Shown piece by piece: positions 40,054 to 51,525 of a DNA stretch of 64,000 bases. Position 1 is the stretch's first letter. Each line of letters opens with the position of its first letter. Source of the DNA: Dermatophagoides farinae (lineage: Eukaryota > Arthropoda > Arachnida > Sarcoptiformes > Pyroglyphidae). Position numbers and translations under genes: made by a program. Under the pieces are notes generated by a model. That model was given only the letters and a program-made list of their open reading frames with translations. It made no database searches and had not been told where the DNA came from. The DNA lies in NCBI RefSeq assembly GCF_024713945.1, contig NC_134678.1, positions 7,440,001 through 7,504,000 of the forward strand, written 5' to 3'.

Positions 40054-41807
40054 ATGTTACGTCATAAATCAACACCATGTTTATTAGAATTGGCTAAATC
40101 ATCAACAACAACAACAATGACGACAACAGCGGCAGCATCAGCAGCAGCAATGAATCAAATAAATTACCATCGTCATCGTGGTAATGATCTTCAAGATCGT
40201 TATCATTATCTACAAGAACAACATCAACAATTAAAACGTGAAACAAATGATGCACGTGATCAAATAAGAAAATTAAATACACGATTATCACGTTTATTGA
40301 TGGAAAAGAAACGTTTATTGAAAAATGTTAAATCTGAACATGAAATAATGATTGAAGAACAAATGTTTGAATTAGAACAACAATTACGACAAAAAGAACA
40401 ACAAAATGAACGACTTCGTGAACGTCTTAAATTAATGTATCATACGACAATCGTTGGTGATCATCATCAACGGCTCAAATCATCACCATTGCCAGCGAAA
40501 TCGATTCGTGCCACAAGTGCCTATTCAAATGTTCGTTCACGTACAGATTCTGGTTTAGGTTTCTATTTTCGTCCATTAAATCTTAACCAATCATCATCGG
40601 CATCGAAGATGGCCCAATCTTCTAGACGTTCTCGTTCACAAACGGATCGTTCAGTAAAATTTCAGGAACCACCAGTAGAAAAAATTTCTGAAAATTTTTC
40701 CACTAATAATGAAGAAATATCATTAAAAACTGCCATAATATTGATACAGGAAGCAAAAGCTGAAATTATACGATTAGAATCAATTATTGAACAACAGCAA
40801 CGAATAATTGATTCATTTAATCAAAATGATTCAATAATTACCAATGATCCAGAATCCATGATGATTATGACTACGACGACGACGACGACAACAACAACTC
40901 AAACAGCAACAACAGCGGCAACATCATCTCCGAATAGTGATGGTAATGATAATCAAACTATCGATTCATTGTGGTTGAAATATCAAAAAATTGTAAATAA
41001 TAAAGAACATTTTCAACGTATTTCGTTGGAATGTCAACAGCTTTTCGAACGATTATATTCAGCATTGAAACAGGAACGACAAAAATGTGATCAATATCGT
41101 GTTCGATTACGACAGCAGCAGGTGGAACAAGAGATGTCGATGGCCGAATCATCCACCATATATCAACAACAATCATCAGGTATGATGCTGTAGAAAACAA
41201 GAAAAAAAAATTTTCATTAAAAATTTTTATAATTCGTGAATACTTAGCGATCATATCGATGGAAAAGGATAAAATTATTGAAACATTACGAAAAGAAAAT
41301 TTAATTCTACAAAATTCATTGAAACAATGTATGGATCAATGTATTTCGATTCCAAATAATGATGATGACATGAAATCGGTGAATGTAAATCAACAACAAA
41401 TGTCCATATCGATTAATGAACAAATTCAACAAATATGGTATGATAAACGAAATCGATATGAAAAACAGATTATTGAATTGAATGAAAAAATTGATGAATT
41501 AAACAATGATCTTTATCGACAACAACGTAACAATGAATCATTGAGGATACGATATGAAAATCTAGAACAATTGAATGAAAATGATCAGCTTAAAATTGTA
41601 CATTTAGAGGAAAAAATTTCCAGATTAACAGAGATTTTATTTCGTGATTTGGATAATAATAAAATTATTGATGATGATGATGGTAGACAAAATAAATTGA
41701 ATCATCATCATGATACGACATTTATGAATGGATCCACTAAAACACGTGATGATTACGATGATGATGATGTTGATGGTGTTGACATTATTCATGATTCGAA
41801 ATTATGA
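40054..41807 (+). CDS. RPGRIP1L/fantom-like coiled-coil protein, without C2 domains
   Basis: Exons 40054-41179 and 41248-41807, about 561 residues. It matches the N-terminal coiled-coil half of RPGRIP1L in order: DLQDRYHYLQEQHQQLKRE with RLSRLLMEKKRLLKN, IEEQMFELEQQLRQKE with NERLRERLKLM, then AYSNVRSRTDSG, VKFQEPPVEK and ILIQEAKAEIIRLESIIEQQ. RPGRIP1L organises the ciliary transition zone. The vertebrate protein continues for some 700 residues with C2 and RPGR-binding domains, whereas this one ends in an Asp/His-rich tail and a stop 207 bp from the convergent BAP1 gene. The start Met (MLRHKSTPCLLELAK) is chosen because the frame above it closes within 60 bp. Orthology rests on spaced motifs seen by eye. 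Confidence 0.68.
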
Positions 41808-42014
41808 TGATGATAATGGAAATTCAAGCTCAATTTTTTTTTGTTTATTTTAAATATATTCAAATTTATTCAAGTGTAATAATTTAAAAAAAAATAAATG
41901 AAACAATTAATTAATTAATTAATTAATAATATAATATAATATAAAAAAGATTCACGATACACACAGAAAAATGAAATGAAATGAAAAAATAATTCAATTT
42001 TTTTTATACAAAAT

Positions 42015-45000
42015 TTAAATGACTGATGATGAATTTTCAAATTCCATTAAATCATCATCATTGTTATTATTATTATCATCACCACAATTGGAAGCATTCT
42101 GTACAATAGCTACAAAGCTATAATCATTATTATTATCATGATGATTATTCAACATATCCATATAATAAAAATCATTTGGAAATATTCCATTGATTAATTG
42201 ATATTGTTGTACAATTGTTTCAGTGACATTGTCATCATCATCACCATCATTGTCAATAATGTTGATATTGTTATCTTCATGAAATTCATCATCATCATCA
42301 TCGATAATATCGTCATCATCATAATAATCACCATCATTTGAATCACCATCAATATCATCGCCATCATCATCATCATTATTATCGTCGTCATCATCGTCTT
42401 CATTATCATCATCATTTTCAATTTCATCATCACCGATATTATCATCATTATCGTTGATTATTGATGATATTATTATTGAATTTCCAACAATTGAGCCATT
42501 CATATCAATAAATGGTTCAATTGTATCATTTGTTCGTGATTGTTGTCGTTGTTGTTGTAGTTCAACATCATATGGTGCACAAACACTGCCATCATCATAA
42601 ACAACGCATTGATTTTGGCTATAATGATCAAGATAATTGTCCATTATCGATAACGTATCGATTGTATTATTATTATTATTTTGACAATTATGATTTGCTG
42701 TTGCATGATTTTCTGAATTTCGAATCGAATCAGATTCGAATGGTAATGATGACCGTTGTAGTGGTGGCGTTGGTGTTGGTGTTGATGGTGATGGCGCCAA
42801 ATCTGTCGAAATTGATGATGAATGATTATTGTCAGGATTTGAATCTGACCAAACATCATTACTATTATTATTATGATGATCAAATAGATTATCCAATAAT
42901 CCTTGATCAGATAACATTGATAGAAATGTTTGTATTAAATCATCATAATCATGTGTACGACGATGAACATCCATTGCATAACGTTCAAGTATATTTTTTT
43001 CCTCCACACATTCATGTTGACAACGTAATATTTGATGATTTAATGTATACATTAATCGATTAATGTCCTGTAATATTGTTGTTGATTGTTTTGAATTCAA
43101 TTCATCAGTTGCCTTTAAATTATTATTCGGTAATGATGATGATAATGGTTGCTTAGAATTGAGACCAATTTCTTTAATAATTGAATCAATTAATTGAATT
43201 TCTTCTTTATGATGATCTTTTGATTTTTTTCTTTTTTTCTTTCTAGTTTTTAATCGAAATTTTCTTTTCAAATTTTTTCGTCGTAAATTTTTCCATTTTT
43301 GATCATCATTATCATTATCAATGGTTTCATATTCAGATTCTGATTCATTTTTAGTAGAATCCTCCTCTTTTGGCTGTTCTGTGGTTGTGGTCATATCAAT
43401 TGAAACGATAATTTTCTTAATAATATCTTGCATTATTTCGGTTATTTCATCATCAGAATTTTCACTATCATCAAGATTTGCTGTTGTTGAATAATCATCA
43501 TCATCGTCGTCATCGTCATCATCATCATCATCATCACTATCAAGTATCGGATTATTATGACCATTATTTTTATCAAATTTACAGATGATAAATTTTGTAC
43601 ATTCTTTAGATTTATTATTATTATCGTCATCATAATCATTATGATGAGTATTGTATGAAGAGCTAGCTTCGGAAGCTGTATCGGTGGTTGTGCTACCACC
43701 ACTACCATCACCATCACCACCAACACCATCATCATCATTGACGATGAATTTCAATGAATCGGTAGTCAGTTTTATTTGGCTTTTTAGTGGATTTTCTGGT
43801 AGAAATGTTGTCGTTGTTGTTGAATTCGGTGGTATTCCATTCACGGTATCAATAGAATTTTGATAATCAAAATTGGAATAATAATTATGTTCATAACGCA
43901 TTTGTATAGTACGATGATATTCCATTAGATGAATAGTTTTAAATAATGATAAACGATTAAATTCCATTGTGTTTAATAATCGTTGTCGACATTGATATCT
44001 ATTCGGTATGACAGCCATTAGATTATAACGTATATCACCAGCTACCACTGATCCGGCCGATGTTTCAATACGTTGTCTAACTAGACGACGAAATTTTTCC
44101 GTCCATGATTCAGTCAAAGGATCAATTCGACCATGATCGATTGGACGTTCTTTTAGGCCATCCAATTCAATTAAATGACCATTAATCGGTACAAATGATA
44201 CAAAATGAAATGCTTCCATTGTTGAATTGGTATTGGTACGTTGAGAAATACGTATCGTGTTCATTGTTGTATGATTATGATGTTGTTCACGTTCATTATT
44301 CAAATACAAATGTGTTGCATGAGAATTATGTGCTTTAGCTAATTCGGCAATATTTGAAATGGCTAAACCTTTATCTTCAGGTGTCATATCCATTGTATAG
44401 TCTTTAAGATATCTAAGTATTGGACCAATGTCTATTTGTTGTGAACAGTTCAATAATACCGACAATATGGCATGTGTTGCACAAGAATTTGGTACTTTTT
44501 GATGTGCAAAAAACATTTCACTTTGAAATTTTGGATCATCAATAAAATCACCGCTCAATAAACAGCTTGGTGATTGATAATTCAGGCCATTCATCACTTT
44601 TGTTGTTGTCATCGTTGTCGATGTTGTTGTTGTTGTTGTTGTCGTCGCCGCCGCCGTTGTCGTCAGATGTGAAATTGATTGTATTGTTGTTGTCGAAGCC
44701 ATTGATGGCATAATAATTGAATTTCCACGACTACAACGATTTCGACGTTCTTCAATTACATTGAATAAAAATATAAAACCATAAACATGATCCATATTAT
44801 CGAATGATGATTGTAAATCATATATTTCTTCGACTTCAACACCAAGACAGCCAAAATCACGAATCAACAATGTGAATAATCCAGGATCCGATTCCAATTC
44901 TAACCAATTTTCGGCCAATTGATTCAATTTTGATATACCAGGATTTTCATTCAAATTCATCGTTTGTTGCTGTTGATTATTATTATTATTATGATTATTA

Positions 45001-45134
45001 GTGACAGCCATTTTCATCGTTGTCGATAATGAAGATGATTGTAATTTTGATTCAACAACGCCACCACCATCATCATCATTATTAATTATGGCTTCATTAA
45101 ATGTGGACATTGTTGAATCAATCATTATCATCAT
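42015..45134 (-). CDS. BAP1: BAP1/calypso nuclear ubiquitin C-terminal hydrolase
   Basis: Catalytic subunit of the Polycomb deubiquitinase that removes ubiquitin from histone H2A together with ASXL/Asx. A single exon of 1,039 residues. The UCH domain has NWLELESDPGLFTLLIRDFG, VEEIYDLQSSF and VYGFIFLFNVIEERR. The active-site segment FFAHQKVPNSCATHAILSVL carries Gln and Cys; EAFHFVSFVPI has the His and ELDGLKERPIDHG the Asp, so the catalytic residues are present. The UCH-L5/BAP1 C-terminal ULD helix region is also present (LERYAMDVHRRTHDYDDLIQ, then TFLSMLSDQGLLDNLF). A Lys/Arg-rich stretch (RKKKRKKSK) may be a nuclear localisation signal. Low-complexity inserts, including 14 consecutive Asp and a long acidic tail, make it larger than human BAP1 (729 residues). 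Two Met at the N-terminus (residues 1 and 9) are possible starts. Confidence 0.93.
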   Translation of the reverse strand: MMIMIDSTMSTFNEAIINNDDDGGGVVESKLQSSSLSTTMKMAVTNNHNNNNNQQQQTMNLNENPGISKLNQLAENWLELESDPGLFTLLIRDFGCLGVEVEEIYDLQSSFDNMDHVYGFIFLFNVIEERRNRCSRGNSIIMPSMASTTTIQSISHLTTTAAATTTTTTTTSTTMTTTKVMNGLNYQSPSCLLSGDFIDDPKFQSEMFFAHQKVPNSCATHAILSVLLNCSQQIDIGPILRYLKDYTMDMTPEDKGLAISNIAELAKAHNSHATHLYLNNEREQHHNHTTMNTIRISQRTNTNSTMEAFHFVSFVPINGHLIELDGLKERPIDHGRIDPLTESWTEKFRRLVRQRIETSAGSVVAGDIRYNLMAVIPNRYQCRQRLLNTMEFNRLSLFKTIHLMEYHRTIQMRYEHNYYSNFDYQNSIDTVNGIPPNSTTTTTFLPENPLKSQIKLTTDSLKFIVNDDDGVGGDGDGSGGSTTTDTASEASSSYNTHHNDYDDDNNNKSKECTKFIICKFDKNNGHNNPILDSDDDDDDDDDDDDDDYSTTANLDDSENSDDEITEIMQDIIKKIIVSIDMTTTTEQPKEEDSTKNESESEYETIDNDNDDQKWKNLRRKNLKRKFRLKTRKKKRKKSKDHHKEEIQLIDSIIKEIGLNSKQPLSSSLPNNNLKATDELNSKQSTTILQDINRLMYTLNHQILRCQHECVEEKNILERYAMDVHRRTHDYDDLIQTFLSMLSDQGLLDNLFDHHNNNSNDVWSDSNPDNNHSSSISTDLAPSPSTPTPTPPLQRSSLPFESDSIRNSENHATANHNCQNNNNNTIDTLSIMDNYLDHYSQNQCVVYDDGSVCAPYDVELQQQRQQSRTNDTIEPFIDMNGSIVGNSIIISSIINDNDDNIGDDEIENDDDNEDDDDDDNNDDDDGDDIDGDSNDGDYYDDDDIIDDDDDEFHEDNNINIIDNDGDDDDNVTETIVQQYQLINGIFPNDFYYMDMLNNHHDNNNDYSFVAIVQNASNCGDDNNNNNDDDLMEFENSSSVI

Positions 45135-45392
45135 CGATTATCGTTGTTGTTGTTGTTGTTGCCACATGTGCAAACATTTGAAATTGAATCAAATTTTTTT
45201 TTTAACTCAATAATGCTCAACGTTAAGCTACATTACGATTATTATTATCAGGAAATTAGTCACAATTTTGACAATAATTATTATTGATGATTGATGATTT
45301 ATATTCACGTCTTCATATTTTCAATAAACAAAAAAAAATGTAAAATTTTCATAAAACTTAAAATCAAAACAACAAAAGCCATTATATTGGTT

Positions 45393-45404
45393 GGTCACGT
45401 GACC
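45393..45404. promoter_or_regulatory. Perfect palindromic E-box GGTCACGTGACC
   Basis: A 12-bp palindrome around CACGTG, about 260 bp upstream of the BAP1 start codon. The core GTCACGTGAC is the form bound by bHLH-zip factors of the MITF/TFEB and USF type. Binding is inferred. Confidence 0.5.
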
Positions 45405-45426
45405 ACTGTTATCATCATCGATCAAA

Positions 45427-45436
45427 TATCGCGATA
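45427..45436. promoter_or_regulatory. TATCGCGATA palindrome in the BAP1 promoter
   Basis: One of five ATCGCGAT copies seen in non-coding parts of the window (4697, 45428, 51092, 57234, 57891). Two sit in intergenic gaps upstream of gene starts with flanking T/A. Possible promoter motif. Confidence 0.35.
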
Positions 45437-45543
45437 CAATCGATCAATTTATTTTGAAAATTTTTATTTTTTATTTTAAATCTAATGATGATGATGACGA
45501 ATAAATTTTTTTTATTACAAAACTCAAATTTCATCAATTTTAA

Positions 45544-46419
45544 TCAAAAACCTTTTTGTCGAAAAAATTCTGTCAGTCCTTCGACAAAATCACCTTTGAA
45601 TTGTACGGAACCCAACACTTCATTTACACCAGACATAACATGATCAAGATTATAATGTTCACGAATGAATTGTCGACAATCATGTTCAAATTGCCAGATA
45701 TTACCTTGAATTTGATTTACTTTTGTAATGGCAATAGTTTTTTCATTATTCTCCCATTTTATATCATCCAATCGATCCAATATATGTGTATGATATTTAT
45801 TGAACATATGATCCCAACGATTTTGCCAATAACGTTTATGATCACGATCAATGACAACATAATCCAAATATATTGGATATAAACGTGAACGTGTTCGACC
45901 AATATGATATTGTTGATCTTTTGATGGTTCTTTTGGTGGAATTATCAATTCACTACCTTCACGTATTGGACCCAATGTTTGTTTTGGCATTAATCTTTCA
46001 ACCCATTTCCAAATTGATCCATCTTCATCCATTATACGTTCGGTTTTAGTAAACATTCCATCGTCTTCATTTCCTTCAAATACTTGACTAAATGGTTTTG
46101 ATTCTGGATCACATTCCATATGTATTTGATTAGAAATTTCTTTCTCCATTTTCATTCTTGTTAATTCGACAATTTCATCATCCGTTGGCCGAATATATGG
46201 TTCATTAGCCCATGATGGACCTTTTAAAAATTGACTATCATCATAACGATATTCAACATTGATAGGTTTTAATTTGATTGTTTTATCATAATTTTTTGTG
46301 GCAAAATTTCGATTTGTTGTTGATTTTTGTATCGATGAACAGATTATAAAGCGATATAACAGCGATGAATTGATGATCGATTTTTGCAACATACGATGAC
46401 TTGTTTGAAGGAGCAACAT
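45544..46419 (-). CDS. MRPL49: Mitochondrial large-subunit ribosomal protein mL49
   Basis: A single exon of 291 residues. The C-terminal half is the mL49/Img2 fold: QYHIGRTRSRLYPIYLDYV, then ITKVNQIQGNIWQFEHDCRQ, then the conserved end GVNEVLGSVQFKGDFVEGL and the terminal RQKGF. The N-terminus is rich in Ser/Arg/Leu and free of acids, as expected for a mitochondrial presequence. Compared with the human protein (166 residues) it carries a longer N-terminal region and an insert of about 40 residues between the two conserved strands (from VIDRDHKRYWQNRWDHMFN). It is divergent from DCP2, 942 bp between start codons. Confidence 0.85.
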   Translation of the reverse strand: MLLLQTSHRMLQKSIINSSLLYRFIICSSIQKSTTNRNFATKNYDKTIKLKPINVEYRYDDSQFLKGPSWANEPYIRPTDDEIVELTRMKMEKEISNQIHMECDPESKPFSQVFEGNEDDGMFTKTERIMDEDGSIWKWVERLMPKQTLGPIREGSELIIPPKEPSKDQQYHIGRTRSRLYPIYLDYVVIDRDHKRYWQNRWDHMFNKYHTHILDRLDDIKWENNEKTIAITKVNQIQGNIWQFEHDCRQFIREHYNLDHVMSGVNEVLGSVQFKGDFVEGLTEFFRQKGF

Positions 46420-47361
46420 TTTGTTTTTCTTTCAAATTCAAAATTATCTGTTTCGATTCAAATTATTATTATCATCAAGAAGAAAAGATTTAATTTTTTA
46501 ATCCATATTTTCCATGCATTCCATAAAATTCGATAGTAATGAACGAAATTATCGTTATATTCGTTCATCATTACAATCGTTTTATTTATAATCCATTTAA
46601 ATGACTATACACTGCACTATAGTATACAAATGTGTGCTATATAGCGTAGAATGGCAGAAAAAAAAATCAATCTCATGACCTAGTAGAATCTGCTGTGCCA
46701 CTACTACTACTACTACTACCATTTCTTACAACATATCCGAATTATTTGCTGTTGTTATTGTGTTTGTTGCTGCCGTGAGTCCAATTTTTATTTTTATTTT
46801 CTATAGAAGTTTTGTGTGTGTTATTTTACGATAAAGAAAAAAGAAGAACTTTTTGTGTTTTTGTCTCGATCGAAATATTATTTTTTTTTTTTTTTTTTGG
46901 TTTAAATTTCCAAATATTTGTCCGAAAAACAATTTAATATAAATAATAATAAATGGACCAGCGATTTAAACATCATCATCATTATCGTCGTCGTCGTTGT
47001 TATAAAGACGTAAATTTAGTGTGACAAAAAAAAATTTTTGTTTTTTGGTGTTATTTCTTGTCAATTTTAATTTCCCGTATATATCAGTTTGATTAGAAGA
47101 AAAAAGAAATTCCAATATTATCGACATTTCTTCGTTTTTTTTTTGTTCTTTTTTTCTCGTTTCATTGTTCACGCAACACACGCAACCAACATATACCACG
47201 TGTTTTGTAAATGTGTTGTTGTTGATTATATTTGACATTTGTATATATAATAATAATCTCCATATATATTTACATTGTTTCCTTTTATTTTCTTGTTTCA
47301 AAATCGATTGAAATTCAATAATTAAAAAAAAAAAAAAACATACACACATATAGTGTTCATC
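46420..47361. other. Head-to-head promoter region of mL49 and DCP2
   Basis: AT-rich DNA with CTA repeats and poly-T. It should hold both promoters. I see no clear TATA box and no coding exon. Confidence 0.55.
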
Positions 47362-50347
47362 ATGAGTGAATTAAATTCCAATTTACAACGATTATTTAAT
47401 GCTGCCTCATCGTCGCCTATGTTGACAGCGACAAAGATGACTACGACAACAACAACGACGACAAATCATAATCCATTTGATTTTGTTACAGCTTCACTAC
47501 CATCATCAACAACAAAAATAATCGAACCGATGTCAATCATATCATCATCATCATCTTCTACGCATCAAAAATCATTGTATCAATTATCATCATCATCACC
47601 AACAACAACAACAAAGCCAAATCAATTTGTAAATAATAATCACATTATTAATGGCAATATAATGGGACAGGAAACGCCACCACCATCATCATCATATTCA
47701 ATGTTGTTGTCCAATAATAATGTAATTACATCACTGATGCAACAACAAAATATGAACAAAACAAATGCATTGACAAAATCATTATGGCCATCGAATGAAC
47801 AATCGATTCTTGATAAACACCAATCATCATCATCATCAACACCGCCAATTTCGAATGATTTATTTACACTATTTCAACCGAATCGAACAATGATTAATGA
47901 TCAACAACAATTGTTGGGTAAAAATATTCTTCCATCATCATCATCATCATCATTAACAATGGCAACAACATTAGAATCATTGGAAAATTATTTGGTTACG
48001 ACTGATGTTCATAATAATTATCATAATGGTTTGAATCGATTAACAACAACCGCAGCGACAAGTCAAGCAATTCCAATCAAAAACAATCATGATGATATGA
48101 GCCATTGTTTAAAATCATTTTTATTGAATAATGAACAACAACGAAATACAACAACAACAACAACGGAATCGATTGATGGTAGTAATAATAAAAATGGTGT
48201 TATTGATAATATTTCTTCATCATTATCATCATCAGAATCTGAATCAAGTCAATATACACCACCATCAGCATTAGTATCGGATATTATACAGGAAACGGTA
48301 ACATTTGAACATACTGAAGATTTTATACGAAGTTTACAGATACCATTAGATGTATTGGATGATTTAGCATCACGTTTTGTATTGAATATGCCACAAGAAG
48401 AAAAATATGATCCAATAAGGATATGTTTTCAAATGGAGAATGCATTTTGGCATTATTTGGATTTTTGTTGTGAATGTAATTCACGATTACCAAAATTTAG
48501 ATTTAAACGTTTCGCTCAAATAATGTTCACATATGTGCCACGTTTACGGCAATTTTTGGATGTTTTCGATGATGTTGTTAACCAATGGATTCAATATAAA
48601 TTTTCTATACCTTGTTCCGGAGCAATAATGTTGGATGAAACAATGGATTATATATTGCTTGTACAAGGTTATGGAAGTAGAACATGGGGTTTCCCGAAAG
48701 GTAAAGTTAATCACGATGAATCTTTAATGAATTGTGCTGTTCGTGAGGTGAGTTATTTTTTTTTTAATTAATGGTGTTATATAAATGTTAATTTTGTTTT
48801 AAATTCTCCCATAGGTTTTTGAAGAAACTGGATATAATTGTATGGGAAATATATTTGAAGAACAATATTTAGAAAGAAAAATTTTTGAATCACGTTTACG
48901 TTTATATCTAATACGTAATGTTGAATTGAATTATGATTTTAAACCACAAGCACGTAACGAAATTCGTTCTATCAAATGGTTTGCATTGAAAGATTTTCCA
49001 CAAAATCGACAAGGTCAACAGCAACAACAGCAGATAATGACTGTTATAAATGGTGACAATGATGGTGGTGATATTGTTATGATGCCACAGAATGCAAGTA
49101 AATTTGTATCGGTTATGCCATTCATACAGGCAATACGTAAATGGGTTGAAAATGAAAAACGAAAATTAAAATTTGCAAGAAAACGTGAACGTCGTCAACA
49201 GATGAAATTGGCTAAACAACAACAACGGAAAGCAAGTGAATCGGTGGACAATGTTGCCGGTACAAATTCCACAACAATTCCGGCTACCAATATAGGAGAA
49301 AGAGATGGTGGTTCAAATTCCAGTTCACCAACAAGTACGATTGAAGATTTGAATGATAATAAAACATTAGTAACGGTTGCAGATGATGATAGTAGTGATG
49401 ATCCATTGCCAAATCAATCGACCACAGCATTTGTTGATGTTGATCTCAATACTATACTTGGCTTTCGTGAAATGTATAATTATAAAAATGATCAAAGAAA
49501 TCTATTAACCAGAGAACAACGCAATCATGAACAACAACAACAACAAACATGGCAACAACAAATTTCTAATGGTGGTAGTAGTGGTGGTGGTGGTGATGGA
49601 CGACAACAACAACAACAGAAATCATTACCTCAAGCTGGACATCTTGAAGATATTGAACGAGCTTTGATGGAAAATGCCTTTAATAAGAATGATAATAGTG
49701 CTTCATCATCGATTTTATTTGGATCAAAAGGTGGTTCATGTACAGAAAAATTGAACATCCTTTTTGGATTAGCTAATCAATCATCATCAAGCTCATCAAA
49801 TAAAATGATCTCATTGAATAATCAACGACCATTCTCATCAATGTCTGTTAATCTATCAAATGGTAATAATAATGATAATGATATGGAATCGGCAATAAAT
49901 AAGATGATTAAACCATCATTGGCACCAATTGGCACAAAACGATCATCATCTATTAGTGGTGCTGGTTATTTTGATAATCAACGAAAAAATTTTTCTGGTC
50001 AAACTGTGATCTCTACCAACAATAATAATGATAATGATAATGGTAGTCATTGCAACAACAGCAGCACAAACAATATGCCAAAGCTTCAAACCAATGAATC
50101 ATCAATTGAAACAATGTTGAATGATTTGATTGTCAATACAACGAATCATCAAAATTCTAAGCTTTCAATACAGCAACAACAACAACATCAGCAATCACCG
50201 AATACCGCAACAACAACAACAACATGTCGTCGAACTGAAAAAATGAAGAATGGCCATTATAATGGCCTAGAATCGGAAACTGTTATGAGTGTACATCCAA
50301 AAATTGAACAATTATTACAACGATTGAAAACAGTTTATATGGCTTGA
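47362..50347 (+). CDS. DCP2: mRNA-decapping enzyme 2
   Basis: Nudix hydrolase that removes the 5' cap from mRNA in the cytoplasm, with DCP1 and EDC4 as partners. Exons 47362-48747 and 48815-50347, about 972 residues. A 300-residue Ser/Thr/Asn-rich region comes first. The regulatory domain follows ([35 protein letters not shown]), then the catalytic domain ([47 protein letters not shown]). The Nudix box runs over the intron: [17 protein letters not shown] joined to FEETGYN, with all catalytic Glu present. Box B-like sequence ([16 protein letters not shown]) follows. The C-terminus is long and disordered with poly-Gln. The long N-terminal extension ahead of the regulatory domain is unlike yeast and human DCP2, in which the folded domain is near the N-terminus. 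Confidence 0.95.
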
Positions 50348-51525
50348 TTATTGTTTGAAAATTTACTTCTACTTTGCTACTGTGTTTGTTTGTATTTGTG
50401 CTACCATTTTTATCATCATTTTTTTATTGTTGGCTAAATATCTTTTTTGTCATGGATATCAAATCAAAACATCCACAACAACAACAACAACAATCAAGTC
50501 TTTCATATAATTTTCTTTGTGTTATTCATTATTGTCGCCATTTTTTCTCACATCTCTTCTCTTCACATTCAATTCATGTCAAATTATTCATTGTGAAACA
50601 TTTGTCCCTAATCATCATCATCATCATAATATTTACCTCAATTTGATCTGTTTTTTTTTCTTGTTTCTTCAAAAATATTCTCTGTCTCTTTGACATGTTT
50701 TGTTGCCTTTTTACAAGTTGAGAAAAACTACAAACTTTGTTTGTTTTTTTCGATTTGTATATACATCAAAGATAAAAAGAAAACAGAACCTTTTGCCTTT
50801 TGTCATCATCATCATCATCTCAACACTACTATTTCATTGTTATTACATCGATTATCAATTTTTACAGGAAAAAAACCGATAATTATAATGAATTTCGGTA
50901 TGAAGAAAAAGATGATTAGATTTTGTAAAAAAAAGTTTGTTTTTTTCTTTTTCTCTAGAATTCTTTGCAATTTGGACCACATTTTTTTTCTCAAAATTTT
51001 GATTATTGGTTTTTTATCACCATGTAGTTTATAATTTTCAAAAAATCGAACAAAATTTTTTCATTTTTCACATTTATTTTGGCTACTTTAAATCGCGATC
51101 CACGATGTAAATAATATTATCCTTCTGGCATATATAAATATCATCATCATCGTCATAATTTGAAAATCTTTGTCCAAGTTACCATCATCACTGATTCACA
51201 TTACAATCATTTGTATTTATTTCATGTCATCATCATCATTACCTGGATAGTTTTATAAAAATTGTAAAAAACAACAACAAATAATTTGATCCTTTCAAAA
51301 CCACCACCCAAACAACAGAAAATTTAATTGAAAAAAGTTTTTATTTTTTACTATAAATTTTGTGTCCCTAAAAACTCCATTTATTTTCTCAAAAAAAACA
51401 ATCAAAAAAAAAACAAAAAAAAAATAAATTTTTTTGGTCTTCGGGCCTTAAAAAAAATCCTTGTTGTTTGTGTAAATTAATCTTGACCACCACCACCTGG
51501 GCATGTAGAAAAAAATCCTAAAATA
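50348..51525. other. 3' flanks of DCP2 and SLC37
   Basis: About 1.2 kb between two convergent genes. It is T-rich on the left and A-rich on the right, consistent with two 3' UTRs. ATCGCGAT occurs at 51092. Open frames are short and Phe/Ile/His-rich. Confidence 0.6.

Larger units (their letters stand above)
45135..45543. other. BAP1 promoter region and mL49 3' flank
   Basis: About 410 bp between two genes on the - strand. It contains the palindromic E-box at 45393-45404 and TATCGCGATA at 45427-45436, so it looks like a regulatory region. No coding content. Confidence 0.6.

Noticed and set aside
42512-43063. A 183-codon + strand frame inside the BAP1 locus
   Set aside because: It is the antisense shadow of Asp/Asn-rich BAP1 codons; its Tyr/Val/Leu runs mirror GAT and AAT repeats.
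43651-43863. + strand frame with Pro/Ser-rich protein
   Set aside because: Antisense shadow of the BAP1 low-complexity segment; no start context, no family match.
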